Positions 1-11,555 of a stretch of DNA of 64,000 nt are shown in pieces; position 1 is the stretch's first letter, and each line of letters opens with the position of its first letter. The notes beneath the pieces were generated by a model. The model had not been told where the DNA came from, searched no databases, and was given only the letters and a program-made list of their open reading frames with translations. Both the position numbers and the translations under genes were made by a program. Origin of the DNA: Burhinus oedicnemus (taxonomy: Eukaryota; Chordata; Aves; Charadriiformes; Burhinidae). The stretch spans positions 216,933 through 280,932 of the forward strand of contig VFFE01007638.1 of the NCBI GenBank assembly GCA_008921705.1. The letters are read 5' to 3'.

Positions 1-1189
1 ACTTTATTCTGTTTTATGAAGAGACAGATAAGACCACACACTATGACTCTAATTTCTGACAAGTATGACAAGCCGATAAATTGCTGACTTTAGAGGTCAG
101 CTTCCCTACATATGAAACCCCTGATAACTAGAAGAATAAAGAACTGTCCCTAAAAACGCATGTTAGAAGAATACTTTTGCTTTAGGTTATTGATAATTTC
201 CATTTTGCTGCTTTTGTTTTTTTTAAAAAAACATCATGCATGAATTTCACTGTACTATCATATAACTCTGACAATAAATTACTAATTTAAAGTCATCAGA
301 CATATGGCTTTGCAGATTGAAAATTTACAGAAATTGACAAGCTAGTAAAAAAACAGATTGTAATTAAGAAATACAGAAGTCTTAAATCAAGAGAGACATG
401 GATATTTGTGCTGCCATTTAAATTAGCATATTCATTTAAAAAAAAATGCAAAAAACCAAACAAAACAAAAAGCCCCACACCATAAAATACTTGCAGGCCA
501 ATTTCATATGTCAGAAACAAAACAACCCACATGAAATCTGATGTACCTAAAAAAAGAAACCAATGAAACTTTGCAGTTTTGATCTTATTTTTAACTTCTT
601 GCTTTTAATGTTTTAATTCAAAATGTTGCTATCCAAGTTCCATTTATAAAAAGTACAAGGAAAGCAAACATAGAAATTTCCAACTTTCATTGTTCACAAA
701 CTTTTTATGAAGTCTACCTTCCTCCCTTCACTCACCAACCTCATAACTTGCTATTTGGCAAGTGTATTTTTTAATAATTTTTCAAATGTTCTCTAGTTTT
801 CCTTCACTGCTTTTCTTATCTTCATTTCCTCACTGCCTCCCCTCCTCCATGCACACATTTTCTTTTCCTTGCTTAGATTTTGCATTTCGAAAGAACAGTT
901 TGATATTGGACACTGAAGACTAAGTATCTCAGTAAATATCAGGGATATTATAACTGTGTTCATGGAAAGGGATATGTAATTGTACAGTTGATTAATTTTA
1001 CTTCCATTAGGAGCTTTCTCCATGCTCAGCAATGACTGCATTTTGAAAAACATTTGTCACATTTGAATTAAGTCTGGACATACCTGTTTCAACTATGCAA
1101 ATAAAAATTTGCATTCATGGCTTCCACAGATTTCATGGTTGAAGGAAATTGAAGTTATCTTACATGACAGAAAATGTGTTGGAAACAAC
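1..1189. other. KLHL1 intron sequence, AT-rich
   Basis: AT-rich, repeat-poor sequence inside the KLHL1 intron downstream of the exon at 6149. It contains short A and T runs (about 218-232 and 439-475) but no readable coding segment, RNA gene or recognised transposon. Short open frames here have no codon or motif support. Confidence 0.7.
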
Positions 1190-1959
1190 TGTCGTGGGTT
1201 GGGCTGGGCTGGCCACTAAAACGAAGAACAGATGCTCTCTAAGTTCTCTCCCACATGAGAGATGAATGAGAGCAAGAGAGACATATAAGCTGTAAAGAAA
1301 CTAAACTAGTTTAATGAAATATTAATAATAAAATAGTAAAAAGAAAATATAGTAATATTAATAAGAAAAGAATGAAATATATACAATATATACAAAAGTG
1401 TATCGAGCTCCCAGGATGATGATCATGTCATCAGCAGGCACTGGGAAAATCCCAGACTGGACTCAGCAACAGACGGAAGCTGAACTCAGGAACTGGATTC
1501 AGGACCACACAGATTGGGATCAAAGGCAGACAAACAGAGAGAGTCCTCCTTGGACACTGGCCACTGAAGGAAGAGAGCTGACCCTTTGATCCCTCAGCTT
1601 TTATACGGAGCATGATGCAGACAGGATGGAATACCCTGTTGGTCAGTTTTGGGTCACCTGCCCTGTCCGCCCCTCCCCACAACTGCAACTCCTGTAGTCT
1701 CTTCCACTTCTGACCCTCCAATGGGGCAAATAACAAAATTAGCTGTCTTTGGTTGTTATAGCAGTAAGTATAAGCAGGAGCCTCTCTGCATACCATTCCT
1801 TGGTATTAGTTTTAAACAAGACCTTATCACTCTGGAAGTGGACTACTGTCTGAAAAATACGCCATTAATTTCAGAGAGTTCAGTTAGTTAGAAGAGGCTT
1901 AGCTGCAAAGTAAAATTACTGAAAAGAAGCTTGGTTCTGTTTTACTTCAAGCCAGGACA
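1190..1959 (-). mobile_element. Solo LTR, avian endogenous retrovirus, family A copy 1
   Basis: About 770 bp bounded by TG at 1190 and CA at 1958-1959. In minus-strand orientation it starts TGTCCTGGCTTGAAG and ends CCCACGACA. It is recognisably homologous to the LTRs at 10819-11550 and 39196-39937: they share blocks such as the GGTATTCCATCC region, the GATCAAAGGGTCAGC region and the TTATACTTACTGCTATAACA-type segment. A TATA-like CGTATAAAA lies at about 1600-1607. The flanks read ACAAC on the left and ACATC on the right, a 5-bp target duplication with one mismatch. No primer binding site or internal viral sequence adjoins it, so it is a solo LTR. It lies in the same strand sense as KLHL1. Confidence 0.85.
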
Positions 1960-2504
1960 ACATCTCTCCTGAAGTCAATAGGATCCTTAAATTCAGTGCT
2001 GTGCTCTTTAGCACCGATTTCTTCTTCAATACAAAGAAATTTCCAAGTTTGCATGTCTTGTCCTCATAACATGTTATGTGAAAGCACAAAGTAAGCTGAT
2101 TTTATATATCTTTATATATATTTAAAAATATTTATTTATTTAATTTTAATGAACAACAGTGTAATTTAGAACTTGTAAAATATCAAGTCTGGTATTAGGC
2201 AAGGAAATTGCTTTTGAAAAATGAAGATTAAAACATTTACGGAGATTCAATGAAGCAAACCATTTTCATGAAAATATATTGATTTTCATTGAAATGCTAT
2301 TGTGAAGACAACTGTGAATGACTGTCTAATTAAAACTGCTTGGTGGAGGAAAGCTGTAAAGCATTTGCCAGGTTCAATGCAGTCAGAAAGTTATCCTAAG
2401 GTTCCAGCACTTTAAATGAGTACCTCAACTAAGGGCTACAGAGAATTAGTTGTCTGGGTTTTTTGGTTTTGTTAGTTTGGTTGGTTTTTTGTGTTTTTTT
2501 AAGG
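1960..2504. other. KLHL1 intron sequence
   Basis: AT-rich intron between an LTR and a CR1 fragment. A T/G-rich tract (about 2456-2500) directly precedes the CR1 piece. I see nothing else in it. Confidence 0.6.
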
Positions 2505-2788
2505 AATCAATTCCAATAGATATGACAAGGTGTAATGGCTTCAAACTGGAAGACAGTAGATTTAGATTAGATCTCAGGAAGAAATTTTTCACTGTGAGGG
2601 TGGTGAGGCGCTGGAACAGATTGCCCAGGGAAGCTGTGGAGGCCCCATCCATGGAAGTGTTCAAGGCCAGGCTGGATGAGGCTTTGAGCAATCTAATCTA
2701 GTGGGAGGTGTCCTTGCCCATGACAAGGGGGTTGGAACTAGGTGATCTTTAAGACCCCTTCCAACCTAAACCATTCTATGATTCTATG
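2505..2788 (+). mobile_element. CR1 LINE, 3'-terminal fragment
   Basis: The last 65 or so codons of a CR1 ORF2 followed by its 3' untranslated end. The readable peptide includes DMTRCNGFKL, LRKKFFTVRVVRRWNRLPRE and VFKARLDEAL, ending at a stop at about 2699-2701. The CR1 tail follows (GATCTTTAAGACCCCTTCCA), ending in two ATTCTATG units at about 2773-2788. It is 5'-truncated, as is usual for CR1 insertions made by target-primed reverse transcription. Its wording (EAVEAPSMEVF) differs from the other CR1s here, so it belongs to a different subfamily. Confidence 0.93.
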
Positions 2789-5700
2789 AGTTAATATTTA
2801 ATTTCACCTATGTGATTAACTAAGAAACACAATTATTCCAAGATGAGATTTAACATCAGTCATATTTCAAAATTATTACATGTTCTATAGTATATGCCAT
2901 GTCAATAAATCTATTTTTGCAAGAGTATTTGAAAAACTTTGTCTTGCTCCCCATTCCCACAACCAATGTACAATTATTGTTTCTTTGAGTTTTTTTATCT
3001 CAAAAAACTTTATGGTACAGCACTATTATTTTTGGTCAGGCCTAGCTGTATTTCTCTATAGCATTATGGTTAGTAGAATAAGAATTATTATTTTTGGTTT
3101 TGATAATTCTTGGCCACAACAATTAAGACACATACTACGGGGTCAAAAGGAATTTCTTGTACTTAATGTAGAGTAGATATTTTTGTAGATGCAAAGAACA
3201 AGATGAAGGTATATAATTTCAGTCATTACCCTTACTTTTTCTTTACTTTGGGGACATGTATATCTACTCCATTTAGCTTTGTTATTTGTACTCTATTAAA
3301 AAAATGTTATCATGGTGAACATTATAGCACTTTCTTTTCAGATAGTCAGCTGTTATTCCCTATTCACTGAACCGATACATTATTAAAATACTGTGACACT
3401 ATAGTGCTAAATATCCAGAAAGAAACCCAGTATTTTTAAAGATCTGAAAAAGCGTAGAAAGAAATCATGTTATTTCAGTCTTCAAAAGACATTCGAGTTC
3501 TCCCAAATGCTGTCAAAGCTTCCTCCTCCCCCCTAAGTTTTCTCTTAATAAGTGCTTTTCATATATCAGAGAGATTAATTTTCTAACAATTCAACTATTT
3601 ATATGATAAATAATTTAAGTAAATATTTAAGACAATAAGCTACGGAACATTCACTTCACCTGGGTTAGGTTTCGCATTTTCATGGAGAAAAGTTGTATTT
3701 CTTTAGAAAGCAGAAACACTCAAACTTTGAAAGCTGCATTCACTAATACGTTATTCTGCCTTCGTATCCGAAACTTCTTAAGCTATTTATTTCCTATAGC
3801 TTTCAAAGAATAGTAAATTTTTACAAGCAAACAACCACACAATATGCCAGAGTTATGGGAGTACTATTGTTTCCTATTCACAACAAATGAGCTTTTGCAA
3901 TGACACCTTGGAAGAGGATTCACAGAGCCAGAATTAGAGATACATCACTTGCAACTCTTAAAGAAAGCACCTTGAAAAGCTTTAAAGAAAGAGCCTTGAA
4001 GTTCTCTTGAAAGCATGAGAACTTTTTAAAAACAAGGATTTCCCCATATTTTTTTTTAAAAGAGTGCTTCCCCTCAAATCCTCTGCATAAGACACGAGTT
4101 TGTCAACAAACTCCCCCTTGCCCTACTTTACATTTGCTGTCATCACAGTTCATATTAATTCCATGGAGTCTGAAGGAAAAAATAATGCTTTCCGTCACCT
4201 CAGAGACTACACATCTGCTCTTTGCTCTGCTCATCACTTTCCTACCCTTTGTTCACATTACAAGTCTCTGTTTGCTGTTCCTCTACCACACTCTCCAGGG
4301 TATCTTCCCTGCACTGTAGACATTTTTCCTGGTTATGCATGCATGTAGAAGGAATAATCACTTTTCTCTTATGTGATTCCCTCTGACAGAGAGCATTGTA
4401 GTCAAGACAGACCATAAGGTACCCTTCCCCACTCACAACTGGTCATCCACACCCTTTAACAAAAAACAGTAAATCAAATAAATGTGAGCCACTTCATACC
4501 TAAATGCAATAACACGATGCCTATGAAAATATCATGCACTATGAAGCTTAACTTTCAGGATTATGTTTTCACTGGGTTGGAAGTTTAATCATGTACAGAA
4601 AGACTAGTGTAATTGCATAACTGAATAGATGTGATTATTTGTCTTTCTAGCAAAGAGAAAGCGTGAATACAGGTATGCTTATAAATGTACTGTAGTTACA
4701 TCAGAGCTTGCTTATTAATTACAACTGACTTCCTTTTTGATCTACCATCTTTTGTTGATGATTTTCCCATTACACATAATTCAGACTTTAGACCTGAGCA
4801 TTAAAAACAATAATAGATTATATAATATACCTAATATCTTACAAATGGGCACAGATCTTTGTGCATTTTGTGATGCATCAGATATGTATCAGTCACAAGT
4901 CTTCAACTGTACTATAATCAATAACTTCATTCACTCCAAAAATATTTCAATAAATTGCTTTAAAGAATCATGAGGGTTTTTTAAAATCAAGGTTTTACTT
5001 TATTAGGGTTTATTAAATCTTTTTCATTGTTCATTATATTGCTTTTCATTCAAAAAAAGTGAAAATATCAAAGTAATACATAAATCTAAAAAATATATTG
5101 ATAAAAAGGTTGCATTTTTTCAACCCATACCTGTTTAATTCTAACACACTCATTCCAAGGTACATCAGATGAATACTGCTCTGACAGCTTATTTCTCTCC
5201 ACTGACAGACGAAGGTTAAACTGACTAGTTTGGACCTGGAAAACTACATTTTAGATGTCTAAATACAGAGAAAATAAAAACCAGCCACAGAAATAGCTCC
5301 ATAAGTGTAAAATGGGTATAACTACCTGAGCTGTGTAAGAAAAACACAGTTAAAACTCTGAATTACAATATGGTATTAGTTACAGAAAATAATAAATAAA
5401 TAAAGGACATATCTGCTGGACAAGCAAAACAGATTCATTGAAAACTGCTCTATTACTTCAACGATAATTTCATTATGGATCTTAAGGGACCATTATTTCT
5501 CAGAAATTATATGTAATCTACTCTTTATGTAAGTTTAATTTCATAAGCCAGATGTTTTTAATTTTGTCAAACTATGAAGAATCAAATGGCTACTGATATG
5601 ATTTAGTTTCTGAATAAGTAGCATATTTTTACTTCATAGATTCTGATTAATTTTTAATATTAATGCCATACCTATTCTGTCAGGTGTAACTGCAAAAATT

Positions 5701-6148
5701 TAAAATATTGTCAGATAAAATCCTTTATGTCTTCAATTTTCTGTCTTAATCTACTTCATCAATGAATAAAAGGAGGGATAATGCTTGACAAAAAAAAACC
5801 CCAAAACTTCCTGTGCAGAGCAATGACAATTACAAAGTTTCCATAAAGCTAAACAAAAAGGAACAGTGATTAAAAAGTATTCTAAAGACTTACAGAACAT
5901 GCATCTAATCAAGGTATATACTGTTCTGGTTCAGCAGATAGTGCATTCATCATAGCAGGCCAGTTCTCATAACTTCACTGCAGCTGAGAGGAATCACCAC
6001 TCCTATCGTTTCAAAAGGGCCACTTATGAAATAAACTTCCATACAAATACAAAATGATTTCAAGCCAAAAACTAACCAGATATTTTTACTCACAGAAAAT
6101 ATAGAGGATTTACAAGATCAAAATTTAGACATTCTAAAACTGCCTTAC
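2789..6148. other. KLHL1 intron sequence, AT-rich
   Basis: About 3.4 kb of unique-looking AT-rich intron immediately downstream of the exon at 6149-6345. I found no recognisable transposon, RNA gene or exon. Short open frames such as 2880-3176 and 4100-4348 have no supporting motif. An A-rich AAAAAAAACCCCAAAA tract lies near 5790. Confidence 0.6.
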
Positions 6149-6345
6149 CATGGTGTAGTTGTGAGCCACCTTCATAAGCTCTGTGCATCCTTGCGCATCA
6201 GCAAATGCTCGTATTCCCAAACAGTTGGACGGGTGCAAAAGCTTCATTAGAAAATGGCAGCAAACCTCTACTACTTGTGGGAGCTGGAGGAGGCAGGCAG
6301 CTGCTAGAAGATTTTCAATGGTATCTTCTTTCAATTCCAGGCAGC
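6149..6345 (-). CDS. KLHL1: KLHL1 coding exon (end of BTB, start of BACK)
   Basis: Third KLHL1 exon in the window. The acceptor on the minus strand is TTTTAG/GCTGC and the donor is ACCATG/GTAAGG. It is 197 nt: two bases completing Gly, then 65 codons, ending in phase 0 after Met. Readable segments are [38 protein letters not shown] and [20 protein letters not shown], then NYTM. These are the last BTB helices and the beginning of the BACK domain (the HPSNCLGI motif). The protein should continue in the next exon, further left than base 1. I saw no remaining BACK or kelch exon in bases 1-6148. The splice junction with the previous exon is exact, so this is an intact exon, not a processed copy. 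Confidence 0.96.
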
Positions 6346-8904
6346 CTAAAAGAAGGATTGATAACACATGCAAACTTATTTACTTGGTATTTACAAAACA
6401 TGCAGTATCAAAACATCTTTTATAAAGAATCCTAGCTCTGTATAAATAACTTTACAGAAAAAGTGAAGAGAACGAGGATTAGTATCTCTGACTGGACACC
6501 TCAGTGACCTGAACATTACAGTATCAGAAACATTTCTTTTTAAACTACTAATTCAACTAGATAAGGATACAAAGAGAGACTGTAAAGTGTGGAAAGGAAG
6601 AGAAGACTTCGGAATACTGGTTTTGTTTCTATAATGAGATGAAAATCTGAGTAAGTATCTGGATATCAACCAGGCTGTGATTTTTTTTTTATTATTTTTT
6701 TTTTTGCGTGCATTGAAATTGAATTGCATTATCTTCAGTGGTACAGAGCAAAACTCACAGCCATTTACCTCCCTGCAAAGAATGAAATAAATGCCTAACA
6801 CAGTATGACTAAAACCATAAAAAATATCTTCAAAATAGGGCTTAAAATCTTCAAACTTCATGTTGCTTATTTGTAATGTGACTTGGGATTAATCTTATCT
6901 GAGTAACATATGGCAGGTCTCTCAGCATATAGTTCTTTTAAAGACTTTATATTAGCGGAAAGAATATATATAGATGCATAATATTCATCTTCCACTAATT
7001 AATACTTATATTGCACTTAATTTTGTAATTTCACAAGTCATTATCTTTATCTGGCAGACTGATACACTTTTTAATAAATAAAAGGTAAAATAGAATAAAA
7101 AAACCTTGAAAAATAACTTCTTTTAGTGAGGAACAAGTGTCATTCTTGTTGTCATGCTCCCCCCCAACCATAATTTTTAAATGAATTTTTTTTACATTAG
7201 TATCTCTTATAAATTTCTCATATGATTAATTTAAGGAACTATAAATTAGAGATCACAAGGATGTCTTGGAGAACTGGAAAAAAAGCAGGAAATTAAAATG
7301 TCCAAAAGTAATATAAATTGTAAGAAACACTTCTGATTTTATTTTGCTGTGCTTGGAAAAATCATTTCAAACTATAAGAGGATTAAGTCTATATTGATCT
7401 TTCTGTTCAAAGTAATATAGTTCAACAGTTAGATAAACTCACTCTTTTCCCCACGCAATTTTTGTATTTGTTGTCACATAAAGAGAAATCTACAGATCTT
7501 AATAGTTCTATCACATGGCACTGAGGAGTTCTAAAATCCTCAACTTCACAACAGAGTACCATTGAAAAGAAAAGCTGCTTTGTATTGCAATACCAAACCC
7601 AAAATACAATAACCATAACACTGAAGATCTGACCTTTTCTCCTTCTTTCACTATATCTAGACCTTTTAATATAAGACGGAAACTGGGAAGTTATACTTTA
7701 CTAGATTTGGTTATAACACGTCCTTTTGCAAAGGTTAGAGCATCAGATCAAGTACACAGCATAATTTCAGTGGTTTTCCTCTGCTTGTTTTTATGTTTCT
7801 GTTAATGTCACATGCGTTCATCTTCATGTTATCTGACTTTTTCTCATCACTTCTGTCCACCATGCGTTTATGCAATGTGGTCAGAAGGCACACTCAGCAG
7901 CTGATTCTTGGCTGACCCATGTATTTATCAATGACACCGGCACATTTGCTGGATACTTGCAGGTAACGGCTGGCTCAACACACTATTCACTATCTAGAAT
8001 ATAGTTTCACTGAGTCATGTGGAAGCTATCAAAAAATATTTGTTTTCAGGTTAAAACTGAGCATTCCAGTACCAGAAGGAAGAAACATAAAAATGTGCAA
8101 AACAGCTGTGAAAAGTACATGGATTGAGAAATGTGCTGATGGAAACAAAATTAGAAAAATTGAGGTTTAATTCTCCTTTTCTTATATGCTATTTATATGC
8201 TATTATTGAGCTCAAAGAAGTCTCTGGCCCTACCAAGCTGATCCAGATAACGTCTGCAGAATGACATAAGGATTGAAGGAATCACCACCCCTTATGAAGA
8301 AAGGTAATAGTGTCACAGTTTGGCTTTTTACCACTAAACGTAGCCTTAGGAGAAGAACTCAAAGGAAAGAGTTGAAGCGACATCAATTTATTCTGAAGTA
8401 GAAGATATTTTCTGTTAACTTTAAGGAAAACTAGTATTAGTAGGGTGTTAGTTGGGAACTAGTAGGATTAAAATAAGTTTAAGTCAATAAAAATTATTAT
8501 CCGTTTTATAAATTATATGTTTCTTTATGTAACCAGCATGACCATTTTGAAGGAGATCCTTCACATTTTTATGGAAGAGTGTGAATGAGTTTCTGCCTTA
8601 CATATTGATCAAGGGAGTAAACATACAATGGCTTCTGGGATATCTGGGGATATGAATATATTATAGCCTGACTTATTTTTAACTAAATTCAGAAACACCA
8701 ATTTACTACTCAGTATATCTAGGATGAGAGCTAGAAAATTACATTCAGCTTGAGTTAAAAAGGAGTTTACTGTGCTTCTTTCTTTCAATACTTCTTATTT
8801 TTTTTATTTTTTTATTTTTCTTTTTTTTTTCTGCACCATGATGATAAGAACTAAGATAGGGCTCTCTAGGATCCTGTTTTTACAAAGCATTAGCTTCAAT
8901 GGTA
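6346..8904. other. KLHL1 intron sequence, AT-rich
   Basis: About 2.5 kb of intron between the exon at 6149-6345 and the large CR1. A T-rich tract with A interruptions lies at about 8797-8831, just before the CR1 5' end. No coding or RNA gene signal is visible. Confidence 0.6.
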
Positions 8905-9123
8905 TGTAAGTTCAACTGGTGGCAACTGGTCCCCCTCCTGGCTCGAGAGGCAAACTCGACTCAAGTAGTGGCCGTTGCCCTCCCAGAAGAGGACCTAGCC
9001 ATGGTTACCCCTCGGCCGAAATCCCTTGCGAGAAGGAATGTGGCCACCCAGATGGAGCTTGTAGAAAAACATGCAGCCATGTAGGTCTCTGGCTGCAGGG
9101 AGTGCCTGAGCCTGTCACTCATA

Positions 9124-10071
9124 ATGGAGGACAGCAGGGACACCACCTGTGTGCGGTGTGACCAGGTGAGTGATCTGCTCAGCCTGGTGGCAGAGCTGAG
9201 GGAGGAAGTGGACAGGCTCAGGAGTATCAGAGAGGGTGAGAGGGAGAGAGATTGGTGGAGCCACACCCTGAGGCCAAGGCAGCAGACAGAGGGCCCACAA
9301 GAAGTAAAGGATCCCCTCGCCTCTTGCCACCAGGCAGGAGGAGGGGGACTAAGAGACAGGGGGGACTGGAAACAGGTCCCTGCTCAGGGAGGCAGGCGAG
9401 TCCCCTCCCGGCCTCCCTCACATCCCCAGGTGCCCTCACGTAACAGGTATGGGGCTCTGGAACTTGAGGGCCAGGCAAATGAGGAAACGGGTGAAGATTC
9501 TTCCAGGGGGTTGCCCAGGGTGAGTCGGTCAGTCCCACGCATTAGGACTGATTCTGTTAAGAGAAAAAGGAGGGTAATTGTTGTAGGCGATTCCCTTCTG
9601 AGAGGAACAGAGGGCCCCATATGCCGACCAGATCCAGCCCACAGAGAAGTCTGCTGCCTCCCTGGGGCCCGGGTTAGGGATATCCCTAGGAAACTCCCTG
9701 GTCTGGTACGGCCCTCTGATTATTATCTGCTCCTGGTTGTGCAAGTTGGCAGTGATGAGGTGGCAGACAGTAGTCCAAAAGCAATTAAAAAGGACTTCAG
9801 GGCACTGGGGCAACTGGTCGAGGGATCAGGAGCACAGGTAGTGTTTTCCTCAGTCCCTTCGGTGGCAGGGAAGGACACTGAGAGGAACAGAAAAACACAC
9901 ATTTTAAACACATGGCTCAGAGGCTGGTGCCACCAGTGGAATTTTGGTTTTTTTGGTCATGGGGAGGTTTACACGGCACCAGGCCTGCTGGCGACAGATG
10001 GAATCCAGCTGTCTCAAAGAGGGAAAGGATCCTCACTCATGAGATGGCAGGGCTCACTGAGAGGGCTTTAA
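9124..10071 (+). CDS. CR1 ORF1 protein, open, with esterase-like domain
   Basis: An uninterrupted 315-codon frame beginning ATGGAGGACAGC. Residues 9-40 contain CVRC and a heptad-like leucine stretch (LLSLVAELREEVDRL), consistent with a short metal-binding or coiled-coil start. Residues 50-145 are basic and proline-rich. Residues 150-300 look like the SGNH esterase domain known in CR1 ORF1: block I is VIVVGDSLLRG, with the candidate nucleophile Ser157. The middle block reads VQVGSDEV (about 206-213) where a GxND-type motif is expected. The final block reads TDGIQLS (291-297) where D-G-x-H is usual, so the catalytic His appears replaced by Gln295. The frame is open but the esterase is probably inactive. 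The frame may have stayed open by chance, since ORF2 of the same element is broken. Confidence 0.7.
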   Translation: MEDSRDTTCVRCDQVSDLLSLVAELREEVDRLRSIREGERERDWWSHTLRPRQQTEGPQEVKDPLASCHQAGGGGLRDRGDWKQVPAQGGRRVPSRPPSHPQVPSRNRYGALELEGQANEETGEDSSRGLPRVSRSVPRIRTDSVKRKRRVIVVGDSLLRGTEGPICRPDPAHREVCCLPGARVRDIPRKLPGLVRPSDYYLLLVVQVGSDEVADSSPKAIKKDFRALGQLVEGSGAQVVFSSVPSVAGKDTERNRKTHILNTWLRGWCHQWNFGFFGHGEVYTAPGLLATDGIQLSQRGKGSSLMRWQGSLRGL

Positions 10072-10813
10072 ACTAGGTACAAAGGGGGAAGGGGATACAA
10101 TCAAGCTCGTTAGAGATGAGCCTGGGGGCAGCATGCCAACATTGGGGGAGAAATCGATAGCCCAGCTCAAGTGCATCTACGCCAACGCATGCAGCATGGG
10201 CAACAAACAGGAGGAGCTGGAAGCCACTGTGAAGCAGGAGAGTTATGACATAGTCGCCATCACAGAAACATGGTGGGATGACTGTTATGACTGGAATGCT
10301 GCAATGGACAGCTATAAGCTCTTCAGAAGGGATAGGCAGGGAAGGATAGGTGGTGGGGTGGCTCTGTATGCTAGGGAGTGTTTTGATTGTATAGAGCTCA
10401 ATGACTGTGAAGGTGAGGTTGAGTGCCATAAGCACTCATAAGGATGAGGGGGAAGGCCAACAAGGCAGATAGCCTGTTGGGAGTCTGTTATAGACCACCC
10501 AATCAGGATGAAGCAGTAGATGAAGCATTCTACAAGCGGCTGATGGAAGTCTCACAATCCCCAGCCCTTGTCCTAGTGGGGGACTTCAACTTACCAGACA
10601 TCTGCTGGAAATACAACACAGCAGAGAGGAAACAGTCTAGGCGATTCCTGGAGTGTGTGGAAGATAACTTCCTGACACAACTGGTAAGTGAGCCTACCAG
10701 GGGAGGTGCCTTGCTAGACCTGCTGCTCACAAATAGAGAAGATCTGGTGGGTGATATGGTGGTCAGAGGCTGTCTTGGGCTTAGCGACCATGAAATGATA
10801 GAGTTCTCGATTC

Positions 10814-10818
10814 TCGGT
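10814..10818. repeat. Target site duplication, left copy
   Basis: TCGGT, identical to 11551-11555 on the other side of the LTR. A perfect 5-bp repeat is the integration footprint. Confidence 0.93.
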
Positions 10819-11162
10819 TGTCCTGGTTTGAGGTAAAGCAGGACCAATTTTGTTCGGTAACTTTGCTTGTTAGCTGGGCCTCTTCTAACTGCTGAAATTA
10901 ACAGCATGTTGTGCAGGAAACCGTTCGTTCTCAGAGTGATAAGACCCATGTTTATGGCTGATGCCAAGGAACGGTATGCAGAGAGGCTCTGGCTTATACT
11001 TATTGCTATGGCAACCAAGGCCAGCCAACTTTGCTACTTGCCCCGGTGGAGGGTCAGAAGCGGAAAAGCGTAGAGGGGTCACACCTGCGGGGAGGAGCAG
11101 ACAAGACAGGTGACCCAAAACTGACCAACAAGGGTATTCCATCCCATCTCCCTCATGCTCAG

Positions 11163-11169
11163 TATATAA
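11163..11169 (+). promoter_or_regulatory. LTR TATA box
   Basis: TATATAA within the family-A LTR, followed by the conserved AAGCTGAGGGATCAAAG segment. The same place in the copy at 39196-39937 reads GATAAAA and in the copy at 1190-1959 GTATAAAA (minus strand). It is probably the promoter of the parental retrovirus; current activity is unknown. Confidence 0.6.
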
Positions 11170-11247
11170 GCTGAGGGATCAAAGGGTCAGCCTCTTTTTC
11201 TTCAATGGCCGGCGTCCTGGGAGGACTCGGTCTCTGCATCTACCTTT

Positions 11248-11271
11248 GATCCTGATCCTGATCCTGATCCT
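11248..11271 (+). repeat. Hexanucleotide run (GATCCT)x4
   Basis: Four exact GATCCT units inside the LTR. The other two family-A copies have only short imperfect equivalents (for example GGATCAGGATCAAAGG near 39492), so the run expanded in this copy or its lineage. Confidence 0.85.
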
Positions 11272-11410
11272 GACTCCAGATCCGGAATCCAGTTCCTGTC
11301 CGTCACTGAGTCCAGTCTGGGACTTCCCCTGAGCCTGCTGGTGACGTGATTGTCATCCTGGGAGCTTGATACGGCTTTGTATATTTCATTTCCTACTAAA
11401 TACTTAAGTC

Positions 11411-11471
11411 TCTCTTTTTCTCTCTTTTCTTTCCCCTCTCTTTTTCTCTCTTTTCTTTCCCCTCTCTTTCC
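11411..11471 (+). repeat. 26-bp polypyrimidine tandem repeat
   Basis: Two exact 26-nt units (11411-11436 and 11437-11462) of TCTCT5CTCTCT4CT3C4 composition, plus a partial third. They lie near the expected end of the LTR transcript region. The minus-strand copies at 1190 and 39196 lack this tract and have an A/T-rich segment there instead. Confidence 0.85.
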
Positions 11472-11550
11472 TGTCTCCTGAGCGGAGCAGGAGAGAGAGA
11501 GAGCATCTGTCGTTCCATCGGATTGGGCCAATCTGGCCCAAACCACGACA

Positions 11551-11555
11551 TCGGT
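11551..11555. repeat. Target site duplication, right copy
   Basis: TCGGT, matching 10814-10818. The CR1 coding sequence resumes here (GAAGTAAGGAAG). Confidence 0.93.

Larger units (their letters stand above)
10819..11550 (+). mobile_element. Solo LTR, family A copy 2, inserted in the CR1
   Basis: A 732-bp LTR starting TGTCCTGGTTTGAGG and ending AACCACGACA, flanked by the perfect 5-bp direct repeat TCGGT (10814-10818 and 11551-11555). It disrupts CR1 ORF2 between the codons for FSILG and EVRKG. It carries a TATATAA box at 11163-11169. It also has a (GATCCT)x4 run at 11248-11271 and a 26-bp pyrimidine tandem repeat at 11411-11471. No internal retroviral sequence accompanies it, so it arose by recombination between the two LTRs of a provirus. 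The 5-bp duplication and its relationship to the copy at 39196, which has a lysine-type primer site, suggest an ERVK-like (class II) origin. Confidence 0.95.

Noticed and set aside
1..6148. Further KLHL1 exons (rest of BACK, kelch repeats)
   Set aside because: No open segment with kelch or BACK motifs is present in any frame in this stretch, so the next exon must be further left.
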